A DNA stretch of 64,000 nucleotides from WHSW01 sp963749365 (GTDB lineage: Bacteria; Actinomycetota; Thermoleophilia; Solirubrobacterales; 70-9), in assembly GCA_963749365.1 (NCBI GenBank), contig CAVVME010000006.1, positions 68,163-132,162 on the forward strand, written 5' to 3'. Position 1 is the first letter of the stretch, and the number at the start of each line of letters is the position of its first letter. Positions 1-7,900 of this stretch are shown here, piece by piece. The notes beneath the pieces were generated by a model, which saw only the letters and a program-made list of their open reading frames with translations, did not search any database and was not told where the DNA came from. Both the position numbers and the translations under genes were made by a program.

Positions 1-477
1 CACGTCGCCGACGTCGCCGCCGGCGGAGACAACGCCCACCGGGTCCTGGTGGTCGCCAACGAGACGGTCGCCGGCAAGGTCCTCCTGGAGGAGGTCGAAA
101 TCCGCTGCCGGGGGGAGAGCGAGGTCAAGGTGATCGTCCCGGCGCTGGCGTCGTCGCGGCTCGGGCATCTCACCCACGACGTCGATGGGGCGATCGCCGA
201 CGCGCGGCAGCGCCTCGAGTCCTCGCTCGCCGCGATGTCGGCCGCCGGCATCGACGCGACGGGCCAGGTTGGCGACCACCACGACCCGAACGCCGCGATC
301 GAGGACGCGTTGGCGACCTTCGCCGCCGACGAGGTCGTGATCTCGACCCATCCTCCCGAGCGCTCGCGGTGGCTGGAATCGGGCGTGGTCGAGCGGGCGA
401 GGCGCGACATACCGCTACCGGTCACCCACGTGATCGTCGACCTTGAGGCTGAGGCCGGGGTCCGAAGCGTCTCCTGA
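1..477 (+). CDS. Universal-stress-like alpha/beta protein, 5' end outside the window
   Basis: The reading frame is open from base 1 to the TGA at 475-477, and the segment RVLVVANETVAGKVL near residue 14 looks like the first beta strand of a Rossmann-type USP domain, so the true start is probably upstream. The C-terminal part (DEVVISTHPPERSRW followed by a VVERARRDIPLPVTHV strand) closely resembles the second half of the tandem-domain protein at 14722-15645, so the two are paralogues in this window. An internal ATG-like start at 49 would cut off the first strand. The family is thought to bind nucleotides or act in stress responses; the exact role here is unknown. Confidence 0.7.
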   Translation, partial: HVADVAAGGDNAHRVLVVANETVAGKVLLEEVEIRCRGESEVKVIVPALASSRLGHLTHDVDGAIADARQRLESSLAAMSAAGIDATGQVGDHHDPNAAIEDALATFAADEVVISTHPPERSRWLESGVVERARRDIPLPVTHVIVDLEAEAGVRSVS

Positions 478-812
478 GCGCGTCGAGCGCGACGGCCGGG
501 GCCGCCGGCGCCCGGCCCTACGAGCCGCCCTGCTGGACCTTACGGAGGATGTATTGGACTCTCGCGCCGCATCCGCTGACGTAAAACGCGTGCGCGACAG
601 TCAGCCCGAAGGGCCAAAGTACCTGGTTGCCCTTCCTTTGCCTCCGTGCCTGCGCTCAGGCACGACCTACGGATACCTCCTCCGTGGTGCCCTGGTACTC
701 AGCTCGGTACTGCCGATGGCTTCGAGCCTCGAGCGGGCGCTGCGAGCGGCCGAGCGAAAGGAACGCAAAGAACTCGATAACGAGCTGGATCGCATCCTGG
801 CCAAGTGAAGCC

Positions 813-844
813 GGTCCAGTTCATCCGCGGTCCAGTTCATCCGC
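813..844. repeat. Two tandem copies of a 16-bp unit
   Basis: GGTCCAGTTCATCCGC occurs twice head to tail with no mismatch (813-828 and 829-844). The function is unknown; it could be a duplicated operator or a replication slip. Confidence 0.8.
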
Positions 845-1067
845 GAATACTTCGGTCAACCCACTGAGCCCGCGCTCGTCGGGACGAAGCTAGGCGCGGA
901 GGCTCGCCGGCACCGGGGACCAGCGGGCGCGGGGTCCCGCCTTCGTTCCGCCCGCGCCGCCCCCGGGAACGAGAACTGAGGGCGTCCCCAGGCCTACTCC
1001 GACAGCCCGGCGGCTTCGCGACCCGGGAGCGGGCGCGAGAGTGGGTAGTTGGCGCGTTGCGGGTCTT

Positions 1068-1192
1068 GGGTAGGACGCGGCGCTAAGGGCATACAGCCCG
1101 CCCAAGCTGGGGTGATCCACGAACGGCCTGGCAGGGACCCGACGCTGTTTCGCTTTTCGTCCGTAGCGGTAGTTCTGCTTTGCATGGAAAGC
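1068..1192 (-). repeat. Dispersed palindromic repeat, copy 1
   Basis: Read on the minus strand it holds a 16-bp palindrome (plus-strand GCTTTGCATGGAAAGC, 1177-1192), a second related 16-mer (1152-1167), then a CGTGGATCACC block and a GTATGCCCTTAGCG block. The copy at 1647-1742 has the same blocks in the same order on the plus strand, so the two form an inverted pair around the channel gene 1208-1588. Confidence 0.7.
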
Positions 1193-1207
1193 GACACTTT
1201 CCACCCC

Positions 1208-1588
1208 CTACTCCGGCGACTGTGCCTCTGGCGGATCGTCCTTATGGCGCCGGTCGTGGACGTCTTCGAGCTTGTCGTGGATGGTCGCCGTGTACTCCTC
1301 GCGCATCTTCACGAACCCGACACCGAGTTGGCGGGCCACCTCGACCAAGATTCCGATGCCGGTCAGGATGTAGAGAGGGGCGAAGATCTTCAGCAAGTCA
1401 TGGGTGAGCACGAGATCGGGGTCGGCGATGCTCGACGTGGTCAGCGTGCAGACGGCGAAGTAGAACCCGTCGACGATATTCCAGCCCTCACCGAGCGTGA
1501 AGATCACCGTCCCCGTGAGCACGAGGGCGGCCCCGGCGCTGGGCGATCGCGGCGAAACTCTCTTCCTTAGCGGCGCGCCTGACCGCAC
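1208..1588 (-). CDS. Small two-helix ion-channel (Ion_trans_2-like) protein
   Basis: The 126-residue product has a membrane helix (about residues 20-33), a re-entrant pore segment FYFAVCTLTT and a second helix (KIFAPLYILTGIGILVEVA). This is the layout of one two-helix potassium-channel pore subunit. The filter is unusual: after TLTT, where TVGYGD is expected, it reads SSIAD, so potassium selectivity cannot be assumed. The start is a GTG at 1586-1588. The charged C-terminus (HDRRHKDDPPEAQ) would be cytoplasmic. The gene is flanked by inverted copies of the palindromic repeat. It could be a diverged channel of unknown ion preference. Confidence 0.7.
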   Translation of the reverse strand: MRSGAPLRKRVSPRSPSAGAALVLTGTVIFTLGEGWNIVDGFYFAVCTLTTSSIADPDLVLTHDLLKIFAPLYILTGIGILVEVARQLGVGFVKMREEYTATIHDKLEDVHDRRHKDDPPEAQSPE

Positions 1589-1646
1589 CTGCGAAGCGAT
1601 AGAGCATGCGGAACACAGCGCAAGCCTGTCACCGGTCGCGGACGGT

Positions 1647-1742
1647 GAGTTCTGCTTTGGACGAAAAGCGAAACAGCTTCAGTCCGTGGATCACCTGCGC
1701 GTGCGCGGCTGTATGCCTTAGCGTCGCGTCCCGGGCAGTAGA
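1647..1742 (+). repeat. Dispersed palindromic repeat, copy 2
   Basis: Starts with the variant palindrome GCTTTGGACGAAAAGC (1654-1669), followed by CGTGGATCACC (about 1685-1695) and GTATGCCTTAGCG (1711-1723). It is the plus-strand counterpart of the copy at 1068-1192. Confidence 0.7.
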
Positions 1743-1832
1743 CGACAGGCTGCGGCGGGTGTAGGTTCAGTCGGTACCGGCATGGCGCAGAAGCTGGCCG
1801 CGTCGTGCCCCCTTCAACACAAAGGAGCGGCG

Positions 1833-1991
1833 ATGGGCGACACGGCAAAGAAGCGGCTTCAGGTCGGCGCCGGGGCGATCCATGCGGACGACGGCAAAGG
1901 CCGGGCCCTCTGCGGGACCAAAGCCAAGAAGAGGTGGAAGTCCCTCGGATCCGGCAAAGTGACCTGCCGGCTGTGCAAGCGGCATACCTAA
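1833..1991 (+). CDS. Small cysteine-containing protein, possible zinc ribbon
   Basis: A 52-residue product starts at the ATG at 1833, eight bases after AAAGGAGC, a good ribosome site; a start at 1782 lacks one. The protein has a conserved-looking layout of a His (AIHADDGKG), a single Cys (ALCGTK) and a CRLCKRH end, so a Cys/His metal site is possible. Basic residues dominate. Small proteins with HxDDG...LCG...VTCxxC spacing are common in actinobacteria but have no assigned function. It stands alone between two palindromic repeats. Confidence 0.6.
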   Translation: MGDTAKKRLQVGAGAIHADDGKGRALCGTKAKKRWKSLGSGKVTCRLCKRHT

Positions 1992-2071
1992 CCTGGCCGA
2001 CGCGTGACTCAGGCGGGCCAGGGCCCGAAGGCGACGCTCCGAACCTGCGTCTAGGGCCGTAGCCCATCTCC

Positions 2072-2110
2072 GTATGCCGTAACGCCACGCCGCGTCCCGG
2101 GTAGTAAGCG
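2072..2110 (+). repeat. Dispersed repeat, partial copy
   Basis: Contains only the GTATGCC...CCGCGTCCCGGGTAGTAAGC half of the compound repeat; no 16-bp palindrome is next to it. Confidence 0.6.
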
Positions 2111-2174
2111 CCCCCCAGCACCCTGAGAATCGTCTGTTAGGGTCGCGCGGAGACTTCGATCAAGGAACAGCCCA

Positions 2175-2564
2175 ATGCGAACCCCACTCAAGATCATGCT
2201 CGCGACCATCGTGCTGGCGGGCTTGGTCGCCGCCCCCGCATTCGCGGCGAAGCCCAGGACCACCGTCGAGATTCTGGGCGCGGGGACGTCGAACCCAAAG
2301 CCGCTGTACTTCCAGGGGACGGTGACGTCGCAGAAGCGGTACTGCGAAAAGGAGCGCAAGGTGACGCTTTACCGGGCCCGGTCCGGCAAGGACAAGCGGG
2401 TCGGGGCCAAGCGCGCGGAGCCCGACGAGTACGGCGGGTGGGTCTGGGAGGTCGAAGTCTCTACCCCGCAGCTCGGCAATTACTACGGCAAAGCCGAGAA
2501 GACCCACAGGTGCCGGGGCGACAAGTCCGAGAAGTTCAAGCTCGACGAACCGATCTGGGAATAA
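2175..2564 (+). CDS. Secreted protein of unknown function
   Basis: A 129-residue protein begins at the ATG at 2175 after AAGGA (about 10 bases upstream). It has a clear Sec signal peptide: a basic MRTPLK start, a hydrophobic stretch to about residue 20 and an AFA-A cleavage site. The mature part is short and rich in Lys and Tyr, with two cysteines (YCEKER and HRCRGD) that may pair after export. The spacing of aromatic and charged residues suggests a single beta-sandwich, but no family is recognised. It is a single gene, transcribed away from the repeat copy at 2072-2110. Confidence 0.65.
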   Translation: MRTPLKIMLATIVLAGLVAAPAFAAKPRTTVEILGAGTSNPKPLYFQGTVTSQKRYCEKERKVTLYRARSGKDKRVGAKRAEPDEYGGWVWEVEVSTPQLGNYYGKAEKTHRCRGDKSEKFKLDEPIWE

Positions 2565-2623
2565 CCCTCGGCTGAGAGCAGCCCGGCTGCTCCGTTCACG
2601 GTCCCGAGCGTGAGTCGGTCGCG

Positions 2624-2745
2624 GTATATGCCTTAGCGCCGCGTGCTGGGTAGCAAGCGTTAGCTACGGCGCTGATCGCCGTCGCCATTCGGCGGAGAGG
2701 TTGCGCTTTGCATGGTAAGCAGTACTTCTGCTTCCACGCGAAAGC
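2624..2745 (+). repeat. Dispersed palindromic repeat, copy with two palindromes
   Basis: Holds a TATGCCTTAGCGCCGCG block (about 2627-2644), a GCGCTGATCGCCGT block, then two 16-mers, GCTTTGCATGGTAAGC (2705-2720) and GCTTCCACGCGAAAGC (2730-2745). The same order is found on the minus strand at 8869-8962. Confidence 0.7.
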
Positions 2746-2837
2746 GGAATCCTGGCGCGGCGCTCGCTGCCGATTGTCAGAAGACCGTCGCAGTGTGCGA
2801 ATATCCGCGCCCCGCAACGGACAGGAGGTACGGCCTG

Positions 2838-3251
2838 ATGGCTGATCCCAAGCGCGTCGTCGAACGGCATGTCGAGGCGTTCAACGCACGGGACGCGGAC
2901 GCCGATCCTTGGAGCGATGATGCCGACTTCGTCGCGCCGAACGCGTCGATGCACGGCCGCGAGGAGGTTCTCGGCTTCCTTGGTGTGTTCTGGGACGCGT
3001 TTCCGGACGGGCGTCTTGAGACGTCGCGCCTTCTCGCCGAAGGATCCGTCGTCGCTGCCGAGGGCCGGTTCATCGGCACGCACACCGGTGTCATGCGCAC
3101 GCCGGAAGGCGACGTCGCGGCCACGGGACGACACGTCGACTTCCGCTGGATGTCGAGTTACGAGGTTCGCGGCGACGAGCTGTCCTCGGAACATCTCTAC
3201 TTCGATCGGGTCGAGCTCCTCGGCCAGCTCGGACTGATGCCGTCGACCTGA
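2838..3251 (+). CDS. SnoaL/NTF2-like protein
   Basis: The 137-residue product has the cone-shaped alpha+beta SnoaL fold signature: VVERHVEAFNARDAD near the N-terminus, FVAPNASMHGREEVLGFLGVF in the first strand-helix, and FRWMSSYEVRGDELSSEHLYFD in the late strands. SnoaL-type members act on or bind small hydrophobic molecules; the substrate here cannot be told. The ATG at 2838 follows AGGAGGTACGGCCTG, a strong ribosome site, so the longer frame from 2712 is not used. It is one of several NTF2-like genes in the first 10.8 kb. Confidence 0.75.
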   Translation: MADPKRVVERHVEAFNARDADADPWSDDADFVAPNASMHGREEVLGFLGVFWDAFPDGRLETSRLLAEGSVVAAEGRFIGTHTGVMRTPEGDVAATGRHVDFRWMSSYEVRGDELSSEHLYFDRVELLGQLGLMPST

Positions 3252-3346
3252 GCGCGCTCCTGCCTTGCGCGACGGGCAGCAGTGCCGGCCGCACGCGGGA
3301 GTGGGTAGCGGCCGAGAGGTGTCAGCCGACCCGGCGCACGCTGACG

Positions 3347-3754
3347 CTAGGCGCGGGCAGAAATCTGCTGTACGGCCCAGGTGTTGCCGTCCGGATCGCT
3401 GAAGAACACGAATCCGACGTTGTCCAGCGGGTCCGGCTGAGGAGTCGGGCTCTCGCCCAGGACCTGGATCTCACTTACCTGCACCCCTCGCTCCATGAGC
3501 TGTGCGCGCGCCGCGTTAACGTCGGGGACGACCAGCTGCAGGCCCTTGAGTGAGCCCGGCGGCATGTCCGGGACGATCCCCTCACCGATGACGAGTGAGC
3601 AGCCTGACCCGGGCGGGGTGAGCTGAACGATCCGGTTGCCCGTACTGACCTGGGTGTCGTGGTCGACGTTGAAGCCGAGCCGTTCGGCGTAGAAGGCCTT
3701 GGCATGGTCCACGTTCGAAACGGGAACCACGACGACTTCGAGTGTCCAGTTCAT
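3347..3754 (-). CDS. VOC (glyoxalase/bleomycin-resistance-type) family protein
   Basis: This 135-residue protein has the paired beta-alpha-beta-beta-beta modules of the vicinal oxygen chelate fold: VVVPVSNVDHAKAFYAERLGF at the N-terminus and LVVPDVNAARAQLMERGVQV in the second module, ending in the typical FSDPDGNTWAVQQ strand with its putative metal-ligand region. The start ATG at 3752-3754 follows GGAGACAGATC, whereas the frame upstream to 3820 has no such site. Members include dioxygenases, glyoxalases and drug-binding proteins; the ligand is not predictable. It stands alone between the SnoaL gene and the tRNA remnant. Confidence 0.8.
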   Translation of the reverse strand: MNWTLEVVVVPVSNVDHAKAFYAERLGFNVDHDTQVSTGNRIVQLTPPGSGCSLVIGEGIVPDMPPGSLKGLQLVVPDVNAARAQLMERGVQVSEIQVLGESPTPQPDPLDNVGFVFFSDPDGNTWAVQQISARA

Positions 3755-3901
3755 GATCTGTCTCCTTGCTTCCGGGCTAGTAGATGGCGCCTTGCGGTAA
3801 GACCGGACGGGATCCCTCAACTCATCGCTCAGCTCGAAATGCCTGGTTATCGCGCTTCCGCCTCGCGCAAAACGCGGGAACGAGAGGATCCGAGGTGTGA
3901 T

Positions 3902-3943
3902 CTACGAAACCGAAGGTCACAGGTTCGAATCCTGTCGGGCCCG
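3902..3943 (+). pseudogene. 3' half of a tRNA-Arg(ACG)-like gene, possible integration scar
   Basis: The segment reads as anticodon loop CTACGAA (anticodon ACG), stem half ACCGA, variable loop AGGTC, a perfect T arm ACAGG-TTCGAAT-CCTGT and acceptor half CGGGCCC plus G. The bases upstream (3890-3901) do not pair with the anticodon stem, and no GGGCCCG 5' strand occurs within 80 bases, so the 5' half is missing. Such 3' tRNA ends are classic attachment-site leftovers of tyrosine-integrase elements. No integrase is seen nearby. Confidence 0.6.
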
Positions 3944-3957
3944 TTCAGCTTTCGCAG

Positions 3958-4677
3958 CTAGGCGCGCATGTAAAGCGTTCGCTTGCCGGGCTTGAGTCGC
4001 TCGATCGCAAAACGCAGTGTGAGCCGCGGCATCGTCGACGCGTGCTCGTCCAGAAATGCGAGCAGTCGTTTCTCGTCCTTCCTGCCCGCCTCGCGAATCC
4101 AGGAGCCGACTGCGTTATGCATCAAGGGCCCGTCGTCGTCGAGCAGGATCTCGGCGAGGGCAAAGGTGTCCTCGACGTCACCCTGGCGGATGAAGTAGTA
4201 GGTGCTGACGATCGCCGTGCGCCGCTCCCAGACGTAGTCGGAGCGGGCGAGCTCATAAAGCGGACCGTGATCCTTGTCGAAGAGGTAGCCCCCGACCACC
4301 CAGGGTGCGGCACGGTCGACGAGGTCCCAGTGGTCGATCCGGTCGTGGCGGCGGCGGTAGAGCTCGTAGAGCGCTCTGCGCCTGCTCTCAGGGGTGCGCT
4401 TGCCTCGAGCTTGCTTGTCCATCACGCTCACCGCGCCGACGCGGACCTCATGGATCGCGCTATCCAGTAGCTCCTCCACCTGATCGAGCGGCATCTCGGC
4501 GAACTCCTTGGCGAGGTCGAAGACTGCCTTCATCCGCACGCCGAGGATGACGTCGTCGGGACCCGACTTCAGCTTTTGGTTCTTGATGGTCTCGCCCGTG
4601 GGGCGCAGCTCCGTCAGCCGGGCGACGAAGGTCGCGGCGTTCAGCGACGGCGGACTTGACTTGGGACGGCCGCTCAT
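3958..4677 (-). CDS. AlkD-like DNA alkylation repair protein
   Basis: The 239-residue product matches the AlkD HEAT-repeat DNA glycosylase layout, an all-helical C-shaped protein that removes alkylated bases. The diagnostic middle and end are present: DHWDLVDRAAPWVVGGYL, ERRTAIVSTYYFIRQGD, LLDDDGPLMHNAVGSWIREAGR and a final LRFAIERL. These carry the conserved Trp, Asp and Arg residues that line the lesion cleft in AlkD. The start at 4677 gives a normal family length (about 230 residues). It ends 15 bases from the tRNA remnant. The gene is monocistronic. Confidence 0.85.
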   Translation of the reverse strand: MSGRPKSSPPSLNAATFVARLTELRPTGETIKNQKLKSGPDDVILGVRMKAVFDLAKEFAEMPLDQVEELLDSAIHEVRVGAVSVMDKQARGKRTPESRRRALYELYRRRHDRIDHWDLVDRAAPWVVGGYLFDKDHGPLYELARSDYVWERRTAIVSTYYFIRQGDVEDTFALAEILLDDDGPLMHNAVGSWIREAGRKDEKRLLAFLDEHASTMPRLTLRFAIERLKPGKRTLYMRA

Positions 4678-4734
4678 CGCGCGTCCTCCCCTCCAACCTT
4701 GGTCCGTCGACGCACCGCGGCGAAAACCGAGGGC

Positions 4735-5247
4735 CTAGAGCCCGGGCTTGGTCGTCATCAGGAAGACGGCAACGAGCAGCAGGACGCCCATCAGCGCGCC
4801 AATCCCGCCCTCCAGCTTCCCCTTGCGGATGTACCCGGCCGACAGCTGGCTGAGCTGAATCTCACCGCCTCCGAGGTCGGCGATCTCCTGCTCGACCATC
4901 GGCAGCAGTTTTCGGTCCATGGGGATGAAGAAGGCCACGAGGATCAATGCGACAGCGGCAAGGATCCCGATCGTGCCGCTGACCCAGAGATCGCCGAGGC
5001 TCCAATTGCCCTCCGACACCTGGTAGACGCCGGTGCCGGCGACGATCAGGATCGCCGGCGCGGCGAGGAACCGGTTGATCGCAAGCTGCAGTCGATGGAC
5101 ATACGGAAGATGACGTGGGCTCATCTTCGACGCGACCGGGAACATCACGGCTTCGGCCCAGGTCGCGCCGAAGCCGATCAATACTGCGCTCACGTGGAGA
5201 AAGACGGAGAGGTTGTAGCTCGTCACGGCCAGGACCTGGTCTCTCAT
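4735..5247 (-). CDS. DUF2269/CopD-like integral membrane protein
   Basis: A 170-residue protein with four predicted membrane helices (about residues 12-32, 62-80, 88-110, 147-165) and the pattern LSVFLHVSAVLIGFGATWAEA, which is typical of the DUF2269 and CopD-related families. The histidine in FLHVSAV is often a metal or heme ligand in relatives. Function is unknown. The gene begins 13 bases downstream of the NmrA-like gene stop at 5261, so the two are probably one transcript read leftward. Confidence 0.7.
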   Translation of the reverse strand: MRDQVLAVTSYNLSVFLHVSAVLIGFGATWAEAVMFPVASKMSPRHLPYVHRLQLAINRFLAAPAILIVAGTGVYQVSEGNWSLGDLWVSGTIGILAAVALILVAFFIPMDRKLLPMVEQEIADLGGGEIQLSQLSAGYIRKGKLEGGIGALMGVLLLVAVFLMTTKPGL

Positions 5248-5260
5248 CTCTCATGCCCCT

Positions 5261-6109
5261 CTACGCTGACGCCAACGCCGGTGCGTTCCAGACGCCAGTC
5301 GCCGCCGCCGCCTCCGCGTAGTCGCGGAAGTCCCGCGGCGCACGGCCGAGTGCACGCTGAACGCCGTCGGTCACGTGGGCGTTGCGCCCGTCCATGACTT
5401 CGCTGAACAGGTGGGTGAGCAGGTCGATCGTCTCGCCCGGCACGCCCTGCTCGGCGGCCGCGGCCTCGTGCTCCTCGATCGAGACCGGTACGTAGCGGAT
5501 CTCGCGTCCCGCCGCTCGGGCGATCTCCTCGAGCGCCTCCGCGAAGGTGAGGAGCCGGGGCCCGGTGAGCTCGTAGACCTCGCCGATGTGGCGATCGTCG
5601 GTCAGCGCCGCGACCGCGACGTCGGCGATGTCGTCGGCGTCGACGAACGGCTCGGGCGTGTCCCCTGCAGGGAGCGCGACCTCGCCGCTGAGAACGTAAT
5701 CCAGCATGTAGTCCTCGCTGAAGTTCTGCGCGAACCAGGTCGAGTGAAGAACCGTCAGCTCGGCGCCGGAGGCGCGCACGGCCTGCGCCCCTCGCGTTGA
5801 CTCTTCCTCGCCGCGCCCAGACATCAGGACGAGACGCGAAACGCCGCTGTCCACGGCGAGTTCTGCGAACGAGCCCAGCGTCTCTGCCGAGCCGGGAATC
5901 GCGTCCAGGCGATGGGAGATGTAGGCCGGTCCGATCCCTTGCAGAACCGGGCCCCAGGTCGAGCGGTCGTCCCAGTCGAAACGAGGCTCGCCTGAGCGCG
6001 AGCCGATGCGAACGGGCAGGCCGCGTGCGGTGAGGCGCTCCGCCACCCGGCGGCCGACCTTGCCGGTGCCGTTGAGCACCAGGATCGCGTCTTGCTGGTT
6101 CGGGTTCAT
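5261..6109 (-). CDS. NmrA-like NAD(P)-binding protein
   Basis: This 282-residue protein starts with a Rossmann strand and nucleotide loop, ILVLNGTGKVGRRVAERL, and continues as an atypical short-chain dehydrogenase of the NmrA/SDR_a type (RLVLMSGRGEEEST strand; LHSTWFAQNFSEDYM, common in azoreductase-like NmrA members; FVDADDIADVAVAAL). The catalytic YxxxK of classical SDRs is absent, as expected for sensors or quinone reductases of this group. The start at 6109 is chosen because AAAGGACG lies just upstream. It is divergent from an AraC gene (start 6250), which likely controls it from the shared 140-bp gap. Confidence 0.8.
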   Translation of the reverse strand: MNPNQQDAILVLNGTGKVGRRVAERLTARGLPVRIGSRSGEPRFDWDDRSTWGPVLQGIGPAYISHRLDAIPGSAETLGSFAELAVDSGVSRLVLMSGRGEEESTRGAQAVRASGAELTVLHSTWFAQNFSEDYMLDYVLSGEVALPAGDTPEPFVDADDIADVAVAALTDDRHIGEVYELTGPRLLTFAEALEEIARAAGREIRYVPVSIEEHEAAAAEQGVPGETIDLLTHLFSEVMDGRNAHVTDGVQRALGRAPRDFRDYAEAAAATGVWNAPALASA

Positions 6110-6249
6110 TGCTTTCGTCCTTTCACTTGGTGGCATCGTCCATCCAGTGTCGATTACAAACCAGCGACTGTCTATGACTCCGAGTCGCGAGGTCATGCTC
6201 GTCCGTCCAGGAAGGTCGACCTGTGGGTCTGGGCCGTCATAATCCTCGT

Positions 6250-7215
6250 ATGGACGCCGCCGAGAACTGGCCCCCTCCTGATCCACTGGGCGAGGCGCTC
6301 CATTACCTACGCATGGACGGCGCCTTTTACTGCCGCTCCGAGCTCACCGCGCCTTGGGGGATGACGCTCGATCCGATGCCCGGCTACCTGTGGTTTCACG
6401 TCGTTACGACGGGGGCGGTTCTGCTCGAGGTCGATACAGAGAACGAGATGTGGCTGCACCCGGGCGCCGTCTCGCTCGTCCCGCATGGCGAAGGCCACGT
6501 CCTGCGCAGCGAGCCCGGAGCGCCCGCCCCGGGGGTGATGGAGCTCGAACTAGAGCATCCGAGCGACCGCTACGAGATCATCCGCCACGGCGGCGGAGGG
6601 GCGAAGACGATCCTGATCTGCGGAGCTGTCCGCTTCGACCATCCGGCCGCCCGCAACCTGGTCGGGATCCTCCCGCAGGTAATCCACATCGACGCCTCCG
6701 ACGGCCCGCGCGCGACCTGGATGCAGCGTGCTCTGGAGCTCATGGCGGCCGAGGCCAGGGAGTTCCATCCTGGCGGCGAGGCCGTGATCACGCGACTGGC
6801 CGACGTCCTGGTGATCCAGGCGATCCGAGGCTGGATCGAGACCGCCCCGGCAGCGCGGACCGGCTGGCTCGGCGCGTTGCAGGATCCGCAGATCGGCCGC
6901 GCGCTCGCGCTCATCCACCGCGACCCGGCCCGCGACTGGACGCTCGCCGCGCTCGCCGACGAGCTGGCTATGTCACGCTCCGCATTCGCCGCGCGGTTCA
7001 CCGAACTGGTCAGCGAGCCGGCGATGCAGTACGTCACCCGATGGCGGATGCAGCTTGCTCAGAGCGCCCTGGAAACGGAGGGCACCACAGTTGCTGAGAT
7101 TGCAGACCGGCTCGGGTACCGATCGGAGGCAGCTTTCGCGCGCGCCTTCAAGCGTGTCACGGGGAATCCGCCCGGAGCGGTCAGGCGTGGCGCCCCGGCT
7201 GTCGCCAGCGCTTAG
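6250..7215 (+). CDS. AraC-family regulator with N-terminal cupin domain
   Basis: The 321-residue protein has a cupin-type sensor domain (residues about 15-180: APWGMTLDPMPGYLWFHVVTTG, LHPGAVSLVPHGEGHVL) and a C-terminal AraC pair of helix-turn-helix motifs (LAALADELAMSRSAFAARF, then VAEIADRLGYRSEAAFARAFKR and GNPPGAVR). Members of this subgroup often sit next to, and control, an oxidoreductase gene; here the NmrA-like gene is divergently transcribed. The ATG at 6250 fits the family start (PLGEALHYLRMDGAFYCR); the upstream start at 6223 adds nine residues only. The inducer is unknown. Confidence 0.85.
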   Translation: MDAAENWPPPDPLGEALHYLRMDGAFYCRSELTAPWGMTLDPMPGYLWFHVVTTGAVLLEVDTENEMWLHPGAVSLVPHGEGHVLRSEPGAPAPGVMELELEHPSDRYEIIRHGGGGAKTILICGAVRFDHPAARNLVGILPQVIHIDASDGPRATWMQRALELMAAEAREFHPGGEAVITRLADVLVIQAIRGWIETAPAARTGWLGALQDPQIGRALALIHRDPARDWTLAALADELAMSRSAFAARFTELVSEPAMQYVTRWRMQLAQSALETEGTTVAEIADRLGYRSEAAFARAFKRVTGNPPGAVRRGAPAVASA

Positions 7216-7352
7216 CGGGCGGGTCATGTTTCGAGGTGCAGGCTGACCGCTTCGCGTGATCACGGCAGTGGCGGCTCGTCGTCCGAAGCGCACGATCAGC
7301 GGGGGCCGCGCCGCCCGAGCTCACCGGACCTCACGTAGGGCTGGTCCCGTGC

Positions 7353-7811
7353 GCTCCTGACCATCACGCCCGCCTCCGAGACATTCACCTCGAGCCCGAG
7401 GTGCGGCGCTGGTGGTAGGACCCGGCCGACGACTTCCCCGCCAGCATGAGCCGCAGCATCAACTACACCGTGATGCTCGACGAGCGGGTCATCGGCTTCG
7501 CCCAGTGGTACTTAGAGGCCGAGACGATTATTAGCTTTGCCGGCCTCGATCTCTTCCTCGATCCGGCAGTACATGGGCGTGGGCTCGGTCTGGAGACCGT
7601 ACGAGTTCTGTGCGCGCACCTGATCGACGATCATGGCTTTCACCGCATCGTGGTCGACCCAGAGGTTGAGATCGAGATCTCAATCGCGTGCTACCGCAAG
7701 GCTGGCTTTCAGCCCGTCGGTGTCCTGCGGGAATACTTGCGCGACCGCTTCGGCGTCTGGAAGGACGGCCTCCTGCTCGACCTGCTAGCCAAGGAGTTCC
7801 TCCGCGGCTAG
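7353..7811 (+). pseudogene. GNAT acetyltransferase with an in-frame stop
   Basis: From 7446 an open frame of 121 residues encodes most of a GNAT domain: VIGFAQWYLEAE, the acetyl-CoA loop region VHGRGLGLETVRVLCAHL and ACYRKAGFQPVGVLREY. The same frame upstream reads HHARLRDIHLEPEVRRWW (from 7362), which is a typical AAC(6')-like N-terminus, then a TAG at 7416-7418, then DPADDFP. In relatives the RRWW block runs directly into this segment, so a point change to an amber codon has split the gene. It may still make a shorter product from 7446, but that would lack the first beta strand. Confidence 0.65.
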
Positions 7812-7829
7812 CTGGCGCTTCGGCATACC

Positions 7830-7845
7830 GCTTCCCATGGGAAGA
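7830..7845. repeat. Palindromic 16-mer, core only
   Basis: CTTCCCATGGGAAG (7831-7844) is a perfect palindrome that resembles the cores of the dispersed repeat family, here between convergent genes. Confidence 0.5.
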
Positions 7846-7900
7846 GGACCGACGTCCGTTATCCACCGTGCTGCTCCTTTGCGCGACGAGTGGCAGCGGC

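Larger units (their letters stand above)
478..1207. other. Gene-poor region with repeats
   Basis: No convincing gene is seen in these 730 bases. A possible 30-residue charged helix is encoded at 716-808 (ATG at 716) but has no clear ribosome site. Two perfect 16-bp tandem copies lie at 813-844, and a compound palindromic repeat on the minus strand fills 1068-1192. Confidence 0.5.

Noticed and set aside
443..808. Open frame of 121 codons overlapping the end of the first gene
   Set aside because: Composition is arbitrary, it overlaps a real gene, and there is no ribosome site; only the last 30 codons look protein-like.
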